Below the pieces are notes generated by a model, which was not told the DNA's origin, did not search any database, and worked only from the letters and a program-made list of their open reading frames with translations. A DNA stretch of 11,665 bases from Streptococcaceae bacterium (GTDB lineage: Bacteria > Bacillota > Bacilli > Lactobacillales > Streptococcaceae): the NCBI GenBank assembly GCA_031285105.1, contig JAITWV010000224.1, positions 1-11,665 on the forward strand. The letters are read 5' to 3'. Position 1 is the first letter of the stretch. Each line of letters begins with the position of its first letter. The position numbers were made by a program, and so were the translations under genes. Shown one piece after another: positions 5,613-11,665 of this stretch.

Positions 5613-8600
5613 TTAAAATTTACGTTTCAACGCAAATCCAATAGCAGTTACAAGCCCAATCAATGAAATACCACCAATTGCTAATGCTGTTCCGTTGTCT
5701 TTTTGGCTGGTGTTAGGCATTAAAGTGATATTTTGGTCTTTTTCAGGCGTGTAAACAGTTGTAATGTTTTGGTCTGCATCTTTACCGTCTTGGTTATGCG
5801 ATGCGTTGACCGTAGTGTTATCTTCTTCATAGTTAGTTTCTGCAAATGAGAAAATAGTGCCATTTGGATAATCAGCAGAGTTAATTTTTTCAGGAACTTT
5901 TACAGTTGTCTCGAATTTTCCTTCTTTAACAGTGTATTTAATGTGTTCTGACTTCCAAATTACATCTTTTGTTCCGTCTGGTTTGATTGCGATTAATGAT
6001 GTTTCGTAGTAATTGGTGTCGCCAACGTTACCGTCATGCGTAATAACTACGTCATCTGATGCCTCAAATTCTTCGCCTAGTTGAACCACATTGTCGCCAC
6101 CGTCAGCGTGAGCTTTCGTAGAGATTGTTACGTTGGTTTCAGGGTAGATCGTTTGAGATTTTTCTTTGAAATCGTCATTGTGGCTTGTTACTTTATCGCC
6201 ATTGTTGTCATAAAGAGTTTCAGTGAACGTGTAGTAAGTGCCTTTTGCGAATTTCGCTGTGTCGATTTCTGGTGCATTAATCTTGAAAGTGTTTGTTGCT
6301 TTTACTTCAAATTCTTGTGGTTCAGAAGTCCAAACAGTTGTCGCTTTTCCGTCAGGTTCGACAGCGACTAAAGTTGTTTTGAATGTTTCTTTTGCTCCAC
6401 TTGGAATTACTCCTTTGTGTGTAATAGAAACATCATCACTCAATTTGATTTTTTCACCATATTTATAAGTCATGAATTTTCCGTTGTGAGCTAACGTAGT
6501 GATAGTTGCTTGTTCGGGGAATAATTCTTGTTTTGTGTCTTTTCCGTCTTTGTTATGGTCTGCGTTTTCTTCGTCTTTATAGAAATTCTTTTCAGAGAAG
6601 TAGAAAGTCGAACCTTCTGCATATTTTGCTGTGTCAATTTCGCCAGCATCCACATGAAATACTTGTTCGCCATTTTCAGCAGTGTATTTCACTTTGTCAG
6701 AAGTCCACACCACTTTAGGTTTAGCATTTGGCTCTTTAACAAAGAGTGTTGTTTGATACATTTCTTCTCTTGATTTTTCTAATCCTGAGTGAGTGATCCT
6801 AACATCGTCATAGAAATGTAATTTCGTACCGTAAGTGAAAACTTGGTCGCCTTGAGCATTCCCAGCGTGTGCTTGAGTTTGAATAGCAACGTCCACTTTC
6901 ACTTCTGGTGGTTGGTGGTCGAACAATTCCAATGAAGGCAAGCCAACCATGAACGCTCCACTTGTCAATTCTTTGTACGATACAGTAACTGGCGTGCCGA
7001 TTGGTGTATCGTTGCCTTTTTCTGTAACTGTGAACGTGTAAGTTGAGTTTTCATAATTATCTTTATCTTCGTTGAACGTTGGTGTAATAATTAGTGGTTT
7101 GATAGCTTCATATCCGTTAGGAGTTTTGCTTTCATACATTTCGTATGTTCCATAAGGTGTATTCAAGAAGCTACCATATCCCTGATAGCTGAATGGTGGC
7201 ATTTCAAAGTTCTTCGTTACGGTTGTATCGTTTGCTCCACCAACGGATGTGTCGATTGGTAAGGTATCATCAGATGCAGGTTTTAGTTTAAACTCAGCAC
7301 CGTTTACGCCAGCATTAACTGTGTCGCCAACCACTTTTTTGAAGAAATTCATGTTGAAACGAATAACTTGTTGTTTAGCTGTTAAGTCTTGCGTGATGAT
7401 TAATGAGCTATCATCTTCTTTTGCAATAATAAATTCATATTTTTCTAAATCCAAAGAATAGCCAACAGATGCCTTTGTTTCTTTCCAGTAATAAGTCGCT
7501 TGTGGCAAGTTTTCTACCCCGACTTTATATTTGTCAGAAACCTCTAAAGTAACAGTATTTTCAGAAGGTTCAACCGAATTCGTTACTCGTGTACCGTCTG
7601 TTTCTTTGATAGCTTTTGTCTCGAAACCGTCCGTCCACGATACTGGTGTATCTTTGGCGTGGATCACTTGACCGTCTTTTTTGACATCAACCCCATAGTA
7701 AAGTGTGTAGTTCGCACCTTTAAGAGTTGCTGATCCTTGTGGTTTGCTTTCGTTGTAGTCTTTATCAACTTTAGTCAATGTAGATTTACCAAGGACTTCT
7801 TGATTGACTGCAACTGTCGTTACTGGTGTCGGGTTAACAATCTGTGTCGGATTGCCAGAGTAGTTTAATTCTACTGCTAAAGGTTTTCCGTCATTAAAAG
7901 TTAAACCAAAACCATTACCTGCTTTAATTTCTTGAATGGTGTATTTGTGATCGACAGAAAGTTGTTGCGTTAAGTCGTTTCCATTAATGTCTTTCACAGT
8001 CGATGCAAAACCAGTCGCATCTGTTTCGATAATACCAACCACTGTGTTTTTTGTTGTGTCTTTAATTTCAAACTGGTTGCCAGCTAGTGAATAGCTGTCA
8101 TTCAATGTCATGTTGCCACCATAAAGACCTTTTTTATTAATTTCAAAGATACCTTTTTGGTGCATATCACTGAAAGTAATACCAGTTGGATTGGCACTTG
8201 TTGTACCTGCTACAACGGTTACGTTAAATTCGGTTGGAATTGGGTTTCCGTTGTCGTCCACACCACCGACGACGTATGGTGCTGGAACGTATTTTTCAAC
8301 GATTTTGTAGTCGCCATACATCAATTTGTTGACGGTAACAGTTCCGTCAGCTCCAGTTGTAACCCAACCGTTTGCATCAAGGTTTGGCAATGTGTTTCCG
8401 TCTACATCTTTGGTAATTTGTGTGTTGCCTTGATAAATTGCGTATTTAGCACCTGCGATTGTTGTTGCTTCATCTTCGGCATCAATTTTTGTGATTTTTA
8501 GTGAACCATTTTTCGTTGCAGTGAAGTTGATTTTTACCATTTTACGAACTGGGTCTCCACCTTGATAAACTGTTTGACCGACTGTGCCTGAACTGGTAAT

Positions 8601-9353
8601 CGTTCCCCATACAAGTGGCGTACTAACTTGTGCTGGTGTTGCTAAAGTCAACGTACCATTTCCTTCAATAGTGTTTGTATCCGCCGACAATGTTAATTGA
8701 TTTCCAGAAATAGAATATTTAATTTTGTTTGGATTAGATGCTAAAGTAGTAAATTTTGAAATAGCGTTGTTTGTGTCTGTTAGGACTACGTTTGTTCCAG
8801 CTTTTATATCCACTGTTGTATTGTTAAAGCTTGGTACAGCGTTCAGTTGATTTACCACGTTGTTCAAGATAGTTTTGTAACTATTGACTGTTGCTAAGTC
8901 AGTTAAATTGTTAGCTCCTGCACGAACGTATTGAACATCATGGTTGCCAACTGTTTCCCAAATTAGCATTTGAGCAGCTGCATACATATTCGGGTTGGTA
9001 TTTGCATTTACAGTACCATTGTTAAAGGATGCGTATGCAATATTATTAATTCTATCTTTTTGGGTTTGAGACAGTTTTGTATAACCGTCAGCTCCCATAT
9101 CAAGATGACCCTCTGAAGTCTCATCCAGTCTTGCAAATGGCTCAATACAGTAAGCCGATTGTCCGTCCACTCGAATATGTCCGAGGTTGTCCTCTATTCC
9201 GTCTACTGTTACATAAGCATATAAATTAGTATCAAAAGATACCGTACTTGCCTCTGCTTCAATAACTGTGAACAGCGATGCAAAGACACCGAATAATACA
9301 ACTGCTAACTGTAAACATGTTGCTTTTTTCGACTTGAAAAAGTTTGCTTTCAT
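5613..9353 (-). CDS. cell-wall-anchored adhesin with thioester, Cna-B and T-Q ester-bond domains, 1246 aa
   Basis: This is a secreted surface adhesin. Residues 1-36 are a signal peptide ending near EAEAS. A thioester head at about 41-275 contains Cys69 (SAYCIEP) and Gln128 (AAAQMLIWE), the pair that forms the reactive thioester used for covalent attachment. Four Cna-B/SpaA-like beta domains follow from about 283 (SLKITKID), 400 (FEINKKG), 521 (STLTKVDK) and 668 (FFKKVVG). Three tandem repeats of about 125 residues (about 818-1200, VaFE/T-Q type) carry matched Thr and Gln residues for ester cross-links: Thr826/Gln942, Thr953/Gln1067 and Thr1079/Gln1195, each with a conserved HN motif (DHNK, SHND, SHNQ). 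The C-terminus is MPNTS (1212-1216), a hydrophobic span and KRKF, a sortase signal with Met and Ser replacing the usual Leu and Gly. The start has a strong AGGAGG 9 bases upstream. An aggregation or mating role is inferred from the transfer-gene neighbours. Confidence 0.93.
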   Translation of the reverse strand: MKANFFKSKKATCLQLAVVLFGVFASLFTVIEAEASTVSFDTNLYAYVTVDGIEDNLGHIRVDGQSAYCIEPFARLDETSEGHLDMGADGYTKLSQTQKDRINNIAYASFNNGTVNANTNPNMYAAAQMLIWETVGNHDVQYVRAGANNLTDLATVNSYKTILNNVVNQLNAVPSFNNTTVDIKAGTNVVLTDTNNAISKFTTLASNPNKIKYSISGNQLTLSADTNTIEGNGTLTLATPAQVSTPLVWGTITSSGTVGQTVYQGGDPVRKMVKINFTATKNGSLKITKIDAEDEATTIAGAKYAIYQGNTQITKDVDGNTLPNLDANGWVTTGADGTVTVNKLMYGDYKIVEKYVPAPYVVGGVDDNGNPIPTEFNVTVVAGTTSANPTGITFSDMHQKGIFEINKKGLYGGNMTLNDSYSLAGNQFEIKDTTKNTVVGIIETDATGFASTVKDINGNDLTQQLSVDHKYTIQEIKAGNGFGLTFNDGKPLAVELNYSGNPTQIVNPTPVTTVAVNQEVLGKSTLTKVDKDYNESKPQGSATLKGANYTLYYGVDVKKDGQVIHAKDTPVSWTDGFETKAIKETDGTRVTNSVEPSENTVTLEVSDKYKVGVENLPQATYYWKETKASVGYSLDLEKYEFIIAKEDDSSLIITQDLTAKQQVIRFNMNFFKKVVGDTVNAGVNGAEFKLKPASDDTLPIDTSVGGANDTTVTKNFEMPPFSYQGYGSFLNTPYGTYEMYESKTPNGYEAIKPLIITPTFNEDKDNYENSTYTFTVTEKGNDTPIGTPVTVSYKELTSGAFMVGLPSLELFDHQPPEVKVDVAIQTQAHAGNAQGDQVFTYGTKLHFYDDVRITHSGLEKSREEMYQTTLFVKEPNAKPKVVWTSDKVKYTAENGEQVFHVDAGEIDTAKYAEGSTFYFSEKNFYKDEENADHNKDGKDTKQELFPEQATITTLAHNGKFMTYKYGEKIKLSDDVSITHKGVIPSGAKETFKTTLVAVEPDGKATTVWTSEPQEFEVKATNTFKINAPEIDTAKFAKGTYYTFTETLYDNNGDKVTSHNDDFKEKSQTIYPETNVTISTKAHADGGDNVVQLGEEFEASDDVVITHDGNVGDTNYYETSLIAIKPDGTKDVIWKSEHIKYTVKEGKFETTVKVPEKINSADYPNGTIFSFAETNYEEDNTTVNASHNQDGKDADQNITTVYTPEKDQNITLMPNTSQKDNGTALAIGGISLIGLVTAIGFALKRKF

Positions 9354-9406
9354 ATATTTTTTCCTCCTCTATACGTTTTGAAAACAATAATTTTTGAGTT
9401 CCCCAC
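9350..9406 (-). CDS. possible 18-codon upstream frame coupled to the adhesin start
   Basis: A GTG at 9406-9404 lies eight bases after AAAGGAG (9421-9415), an ideal ribosome-site distance. It opens a frame encoding (M)GNSKIIVFKTYRGGKNI, whose TGA overlaps the adhesin ATG as ATGA. Translation of this leader would cross the adhesin ribosome site and deliver ribosomes to the start. The adhesin also has its own AGGAGG, so the leader could tune rather than enable translation. The peptide is not recognisable and may have no function of its own. Confidence 0.4.
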   Translation of the reverse strand: MGNSKIIVFKTYRGGKNI

Positions 9407-9444
9407 TCAATCCACTCCTTTCTTTTAGTTTTTCTATCAATACA

Positions 9445-9480
9445 AAAAGACACGACTTACCAAAAAGTCATGTCTTTTTT
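9445..9480. terminator. strong terminator after the glycine-rich protein gene
   Basis: On the minus strand a stem of about 15 pairs, AAAAAGACATGACTT with AAGTCGTGTCTTTTT (one G-U pair), surrounds a short loop TTTGGT and ends in a T tract. It begins 14 bases after the stop codon of the 387-residue protein and lies before the adhesin leader. The A-rich and T-rich flanks make it work in either direction. No clear promoter is visible between it and the adhesin, so read-through or a non-consensus promoter must express the adhesin. Confidence 0.8.
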
Positions 9481-9493
9481 CTAATAAACTATT

Positions 9494-10657
9494 TTATGAG
9501 TTGTAACCAGTTCTAACTAAGATACCTAGTGATAAATAGTAATCTGATCTTTCTATCTCCCAAGCGTTCACTTCTTGAATAGTATTGAAATCACGTCTTT
9601 CCAAAATTTGACCTGTTTCAGCGTTAGCTACCCAAGCGTGTAAAACCATTGAAGGCGGTGGCGTAACCGTACCCCCACCATTACCACCAGTGTTTCCTCC
9701 AGAGTTTCCACCACCAGTAGAGCCACCGTTGTTTCCTGAGCCTCCAGTATTTCCTCCACCTGTGTAACCACCACCTGAACCAGTGTCGTAGTTGCCACCT
9801 GTGTTTCCACCTTGATAACTACCACCGTCAGCAATCACACCGTTGTCTACGTTTTGTGCTTGCTCGTTGTTGGCGTTGGCTTGTGCTTGATTGTCAGCCT
9901 CTGCTTTTGCTTTGGCATCTGCATCTTTTTTATCAAGGTCAGATTTGATTGGATTTACTTTACCTAGTAAGTCTCTTTTTACATCTGCGTTTTTGATTTT
10001 GTTCACTGCTGAAATTGCTTTGTTGTTTAAATCTCGGTTGCCCTTGTCTTTTACAGAGGCATCCACAGCTTTGTTCGCATCAGCAACTACTTTTTGTTGG
10101 TCTACTGCTTGTTTAACTAAGCCACGGACTGCTGATTTGAATTGGTTATCTTTTTTAGGTTCGGTTGATAGATAGTCTTGCAGGTCTTTTAATTCTTCTG
10201 CTTTCACCTCTTTAACCAACGTGTTGTCTTTTGAAATATCGCTACCGTTTAGTGCTACCTTCGTGAATAGGTTATTCACTTCGTTTTGATATGCTAGGTT
10301 CTTGGTTGCTAACTCAACATAGTTGTTAGCCAATTCCTGATTGTCGTCCACTTTTGAAACTTGTTTTTTAAGAGACTTCGTTGTGATGTCATCTGTACTT
10401 TGATCGGCTTGTGGATCACTTGAAACAACCGTATCAATCTTTCCTTTGTTCATGTCTTTTGCCAACATTCCTGTTTCGATATTGACTAAAGTTTTCGCAT
10501 TCGTTAGATAATCTGTTGTTTGTGTATCTAGTGTTTCCAGCAACGCAATGTTTTTTTCTAAGCGTTGTGATGCAATTTGTTCGTTCACACCGAAGGCGAT
10601 TGAGCCAACGATTGCGACACCTGCGATTGTTGTGATTAATTTTTGTTTGTTTGTCAT
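9494..10657 (-). CDS. membrane-anchored extracellular protein with coiled helices and Gly-rich linker, 387 aa
   Basis: I do not recognise the family. The N-terminus (about 6-24, LITTIAGVAIVGSIAFGV) is an uncleaved anchor or signal with no lipobox cysteine. Residues about 25-270 are charged and largely helical (repeated Asp/Lys/Ala/Asn), probably an extended extracellular stalk. A Gly/Asn/Thr/Ser-rich low-complexity linker occupies about 274-335 with many GGN and TGG units. A compact C-terminal domain of about 50 residues (VLHAWVANAETGQILERRDF then NTIQEVNAWEIERSDYYLSL) completes the protein. There is no sorting signal, so retention would depend on the N-terminal anchor. The gene has its own promoter (10749-10721) and terminator. 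The ribosome site is AAAAGG, a little far from the ATG. Next to a sortase-anchored adhesin and transfer genes, it could be a surface partner of mating or a cell-wall-binding protein; this is inference. Confidence 0.8.
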   Translation of the reverse strand: MTNKQKLITTIAGVAIVGSIAFGVNEQIASQRLEKNIALLETLDTQTTDYLTNAKTLVNIETGMLAKDMNKGKIDTVVSSDPQADQSTDDITTKSLKKQVSKVDDNQELANNYVELATKNLAYQNEVNNLFTKVALNGSDISKDNTLVKEVKAEELKDLQDYLSTEPKKDNQFKSAVRGLVKQAVDQQKVVADANKAVDASVKDKGNRDLNNKAISAVNKIKNADVKRDLLGKVNPIKSDLDKKDADAKAKAEADNQAQANANNEQAQNVDNGVIADGGSYQGGNTGGNYDTGSGGGYTGGGNTGGSGNNGGSTGGGNSGGNTGGNGGGTVTPPPSMVLHAWVANAETGQILERRDFNTIQEVNAWEIERSDYYLSLGILVRTGYNS

Positions 10658-10691
10658 AGTTTGTAACCTTTTCCCTTTAAATTGTCCTTTG

Positions 10692-10707
10692 GAACGTTCG
10701 CTCGTTC
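10692..10707. repeat. inverted repeat in the leader of the glycine-rich protein gene
   Basis: GAACG (10692-10696) and CGTTC (10703-10707) are separated by TTCGCT. The repeat lies a few bases after the predicted transcription start and about 35 bases before the coding start, so it could be an operator or a small leader hairpin. The stem is only five pairs, so chance is possible. Confidence 0.35.
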
Positions 10708-10720
10708 TTTTGGCAAGGGT

Positions 10721-10749
10721 AATCTATACTTCTCGTTATGCAATGTCAA
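10721..10749 (-). promoter_or_regulatory. promoter of the glycine-rich protein gene
   Basis: A perfect -35 TTGACA (10749-10744) is followed after 17 bp by TAGATT (10726-10721), matching four of six -10 positions. Transcription should begin near 10714, about 57 bases before the ATG at 10657. Confidence 0.65.
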
Positions 10750-11130
10750 TTAATATGTCATTTATTTTTAGAAGTCCATAAAAGCTCAATTCTGCAATAC
10801 AGAAATCGCCCCTTTAAGCAAAAAAAGAATAAAGGGGCATGGAATTTAAGTTTAGATGTTCCCATGTAATTATTTTGTCTATAATTTTAGTTCGATTTTA
10901 ACCAATTATGGTTAAAGAAGGTGTTTTCCACGAAAATTAAAATCAGACGCACATTGTTTTTTCGTTTCTTACTTCCTAAACATGAATAATTAGGACAGCA
11001 TTTTGCTTTTCTTTTAGCAAAACACCCGACTGTGCCCCGGGGAGAAATAGCGATATTCGTAAGTCAATGTACGTTAAATTCCGATAGGGTGTGCATTTGC
11101 ACAATTCAGCTCTTATGGAGATTTATAATG
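10750..11130. other. non-coding region with several hairpins; candidate cis-acting site (possible oriT)
   Basis: I see no credible gene here. It contains several inverted repeats: GCCCCTTTA (10808-10816) with TAAAGGGGC (10830-10838); TTTAACCA (10897-10904) with TGGTTAAA (10909-10916); TTTTGCT (11001-11007) with AGCAAAA (11016-11022); the palindrome CCCCGGGG near 11035-11042; and TGTGC (11090-11094) with GCACA (11099-11103). None has a proper T tail, so they are not ordinary terminators. The density of symmetric elements beside a transfer-type cluster fits an origin of transfer or replication-related site, but no relaxase gene is in the window to confirm this. Confidence 0.4.
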
Positions 11131-11469
11131 TTAGGATGCGTGATGCTGATAGATTTTTGCAGGTGTGAAACCCTTGCCTGTGGCAATCAGTTTCCCATGC
11201 TGGCGTTTTCTTTCTGCGATCACTACGTTGTTCGCAACAACTTTTTTGATGTTTTTGAAAGAAACGTCAAGTAATTCAGGCGTAGGAAAATATTCAATCT
11301 TGCGATCTGAAAACTTTATTTCTTTTGGAACAATCAAATAGGGTAGATGTACCCTAGTTTTTCCACGATGTCCACACATCTCAAGGTACAAGCCTTTTCC
11401 GAACTTGGTGGATGCTTTGATCAAATCTTGTTTCGTAAATTCGGTTGCGACTGCTTTTTGATGTTTCAT
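11131..11469 (-). CDS. small basic hypothetical protein, 112 aa
   Basis: I do not recognise this protein. It is basic and soluble-looking with no signal peptide or membrane span. It opens with a helical segment (TEFTKQDLIKASTKFGKGLY), then a beta-rich middle (RVHLPYLIVPKEIKFSDRKIEYF), then a basic helix (SFKNIKKVVANNVVIAERKR) and a Gly/Lys-rich tail ending YQHHAS. The ATG at 11469 is fixed by an in-frame TGA two codons upstream. The ribosome site is poor (GGAATGG about 11 bases away). Upstream lies a 38-bp palindrome and a further repeat arm, which might control it. A nucleic-acid-binding role for the element (replication, transfer accessory or regulator) is suggested only by charge and position next to hairpin-rich DNA. 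Confidence 0.6.
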   Translation of the reverse strand: MKHQKAVATEFTKQDLIKASTKFGKGLYLEMCGHRGKTRVHLPYLIVPKEIKFSDRKIEYFPTPELLDVSFKNIKKVVANNVVIAERKRQHGKLIATGKGFTPAKIYQHHAS

Positions 11470-11494
11470 TTTTCAAACCATTCCAACAAGGGAT

Positions 11495-11517
11495 GGTGTT
11501 GTAGGTACTACAACACC
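11495..11517. repeat. inverted repeat sharing an arm with the 38-bp palindrome
   Basis: GGTGTTGTAG (11495-11504) and CTACAACACC (11508-11517) are perfect reverse complements around a 3-base centre. The right arm is also the left arm of the long palindrome at 11509-11546, so in RNA or single-stranded DNA the two hairpins exclude each other. It lies about 25 bases before the start codon of the 112-residue gene. Confidence 0.8.
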
Positions 11518-11546
11518 TGTTTTATATATATAAAACAGGTGTTGTA
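11509..11546. repeat. perfect 38-bp palindrome
   Basis: The half TACAACACCTGTTTTATAT (11509-11527) is followed directly by its exact reverse complement (to 11546), with an alternating TA centre. It can form a cruciform or RNA hairpin and could bind a dimeric regulator or initiator. There is no T tail on either strand, so it is not a standard terminator. Confidence 0.85.
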
Positions 11547-11665
11547 CAGACTGTTGAAAAACAAAACTGTCAAATAAAATCCTATTCTAATCTATCATCA
11601 ACCTCTTTAGTTATGACTGTATTTTTCAGGCTGTATTTGGTATGTTAAATATAAACCAACACATT
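11547..11665. other. right-end non-coding stretch
   Basis: No complete gene is visible. On the minus strand a TTGACA box (11573-11568) could be a -35 element for the 112-residue gene, but no good -10 lies at the expected distance; the palindrome occupies that position. Farther right, minus-strand codons spelling KNTVITKEVDDRLE before a TAG (about 11640-11587) look protein-like, but they follow a stop and lack a start, so they may be a gene remnant or chance. Confidence 0.3.

Noticed and set aside
8157..8501. 114-codon plus-strand frame inside the adhesin gene
   Set aside because: It is opposite to a long, domain-rich gene; the Cys/Val/Trp-rich product is a typical shadow of the repeated codons on the other strand.
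9650..9840. Short tandem repeats of ACCACC-like units considered as a repeat array
   Set aside because: They are codon repeats of the Gly-rich linker in the 387-residue protein with irregular spacing, not a CRISPR or other array.
10691..10707. Similarity of GAACGTTCG to the inverted repeat of pSK41-type oriT
   Set aside because: The neighbouring nick sequence expected with it is absent here, and the oriT-like segment is almost 400 bases away on the other strand.
10808..10838. Nine-pair hairpin considered as a terminator
   Set aside because: Neither strand has a T tract after the stem, so it is listed only as a structural element.
11587..11646. Minus-strand codons KNTVITKEVDDRLE before a stop
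   Set aside because: They look protein-like but follow a stop codon within about 20 codons and have no start, so a gene or pseudogene cannot be supported from this window.

Overview
The window looks like part of a conjugative plasmid or integrative element from a low-GC Gram-positive bacterium, most likely of the Enterococcus/Listeria/Lactobacillales type. The reasons are AT-rich DNA, strong AGGAGG ribosome sites, sortase-anchored surface proteins, a holin-like type I toxin of the kind common on enterococcal replicons, and membrane proteins that resemble the mating-channel part of Gram-positive type IV secretion systems. I cannot name the species. Every convincing gene lies on the minus strand, so transcription runs from high to low coordinates.

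Region by region in transcription order: (1) 11470-11665 is non-coding and holds a perfect 38-bp palindrome plus a third copy of its arm, just before a small basic protein of unknown function (11131-11469). (2) 10750-11130 is a non-coding stretch with several hairpins, a CCCCGGGG palindrome and an oriT-like segment. (3) A good promoter drives an N-terminally anchored, glycine-rich extracellular protein (9494-10657), closed by a strong terminator. (4) A 1246-residue cell-wall adhesin (5613-9353) carries a thioester head, four Cna-B/SpaA-type domains, three ester-bond (T-Q) repeats and a sorting signal with the unusual motif MPNTS. A well-placed 18-codon upstream frame overlaps its start. (5) After two hairpins and a new promoter comes a transfer-type operon: a VirB2-like pilin candidate, a 372-residue cytoplasmic-looking protein, a tiny membrane protein, a bitopic membrane protein and a class A sortase. 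(6) A compact type I toxin-antitoxin locus follows (1676-1986): a 31-residue holin-like toxin and a convergent antisense RNA sharing a bidirectional terminator. (7) The window ends with a winged-helix protein, a 157-residue unknown protein in the same frame separated by one stop codon, and the start of a polytopic VirB6-like membrane protein that runs off the left edge.

Inferred working model: the adhesin and the glycine-rich protein act at the cell surface to hold mating partners together, the local sortase anchors the adhesin, and the membrane proteins build the DNA-transfer channel. The toxin-antitoxin pair stabilises the element. The least explained parts are the RNA-level signals: the terminator-like leader whose loop is complementary to the pilin ribosome site, the upstream frame before the adhesin, and the alternative-pairing palindromes at the right end.
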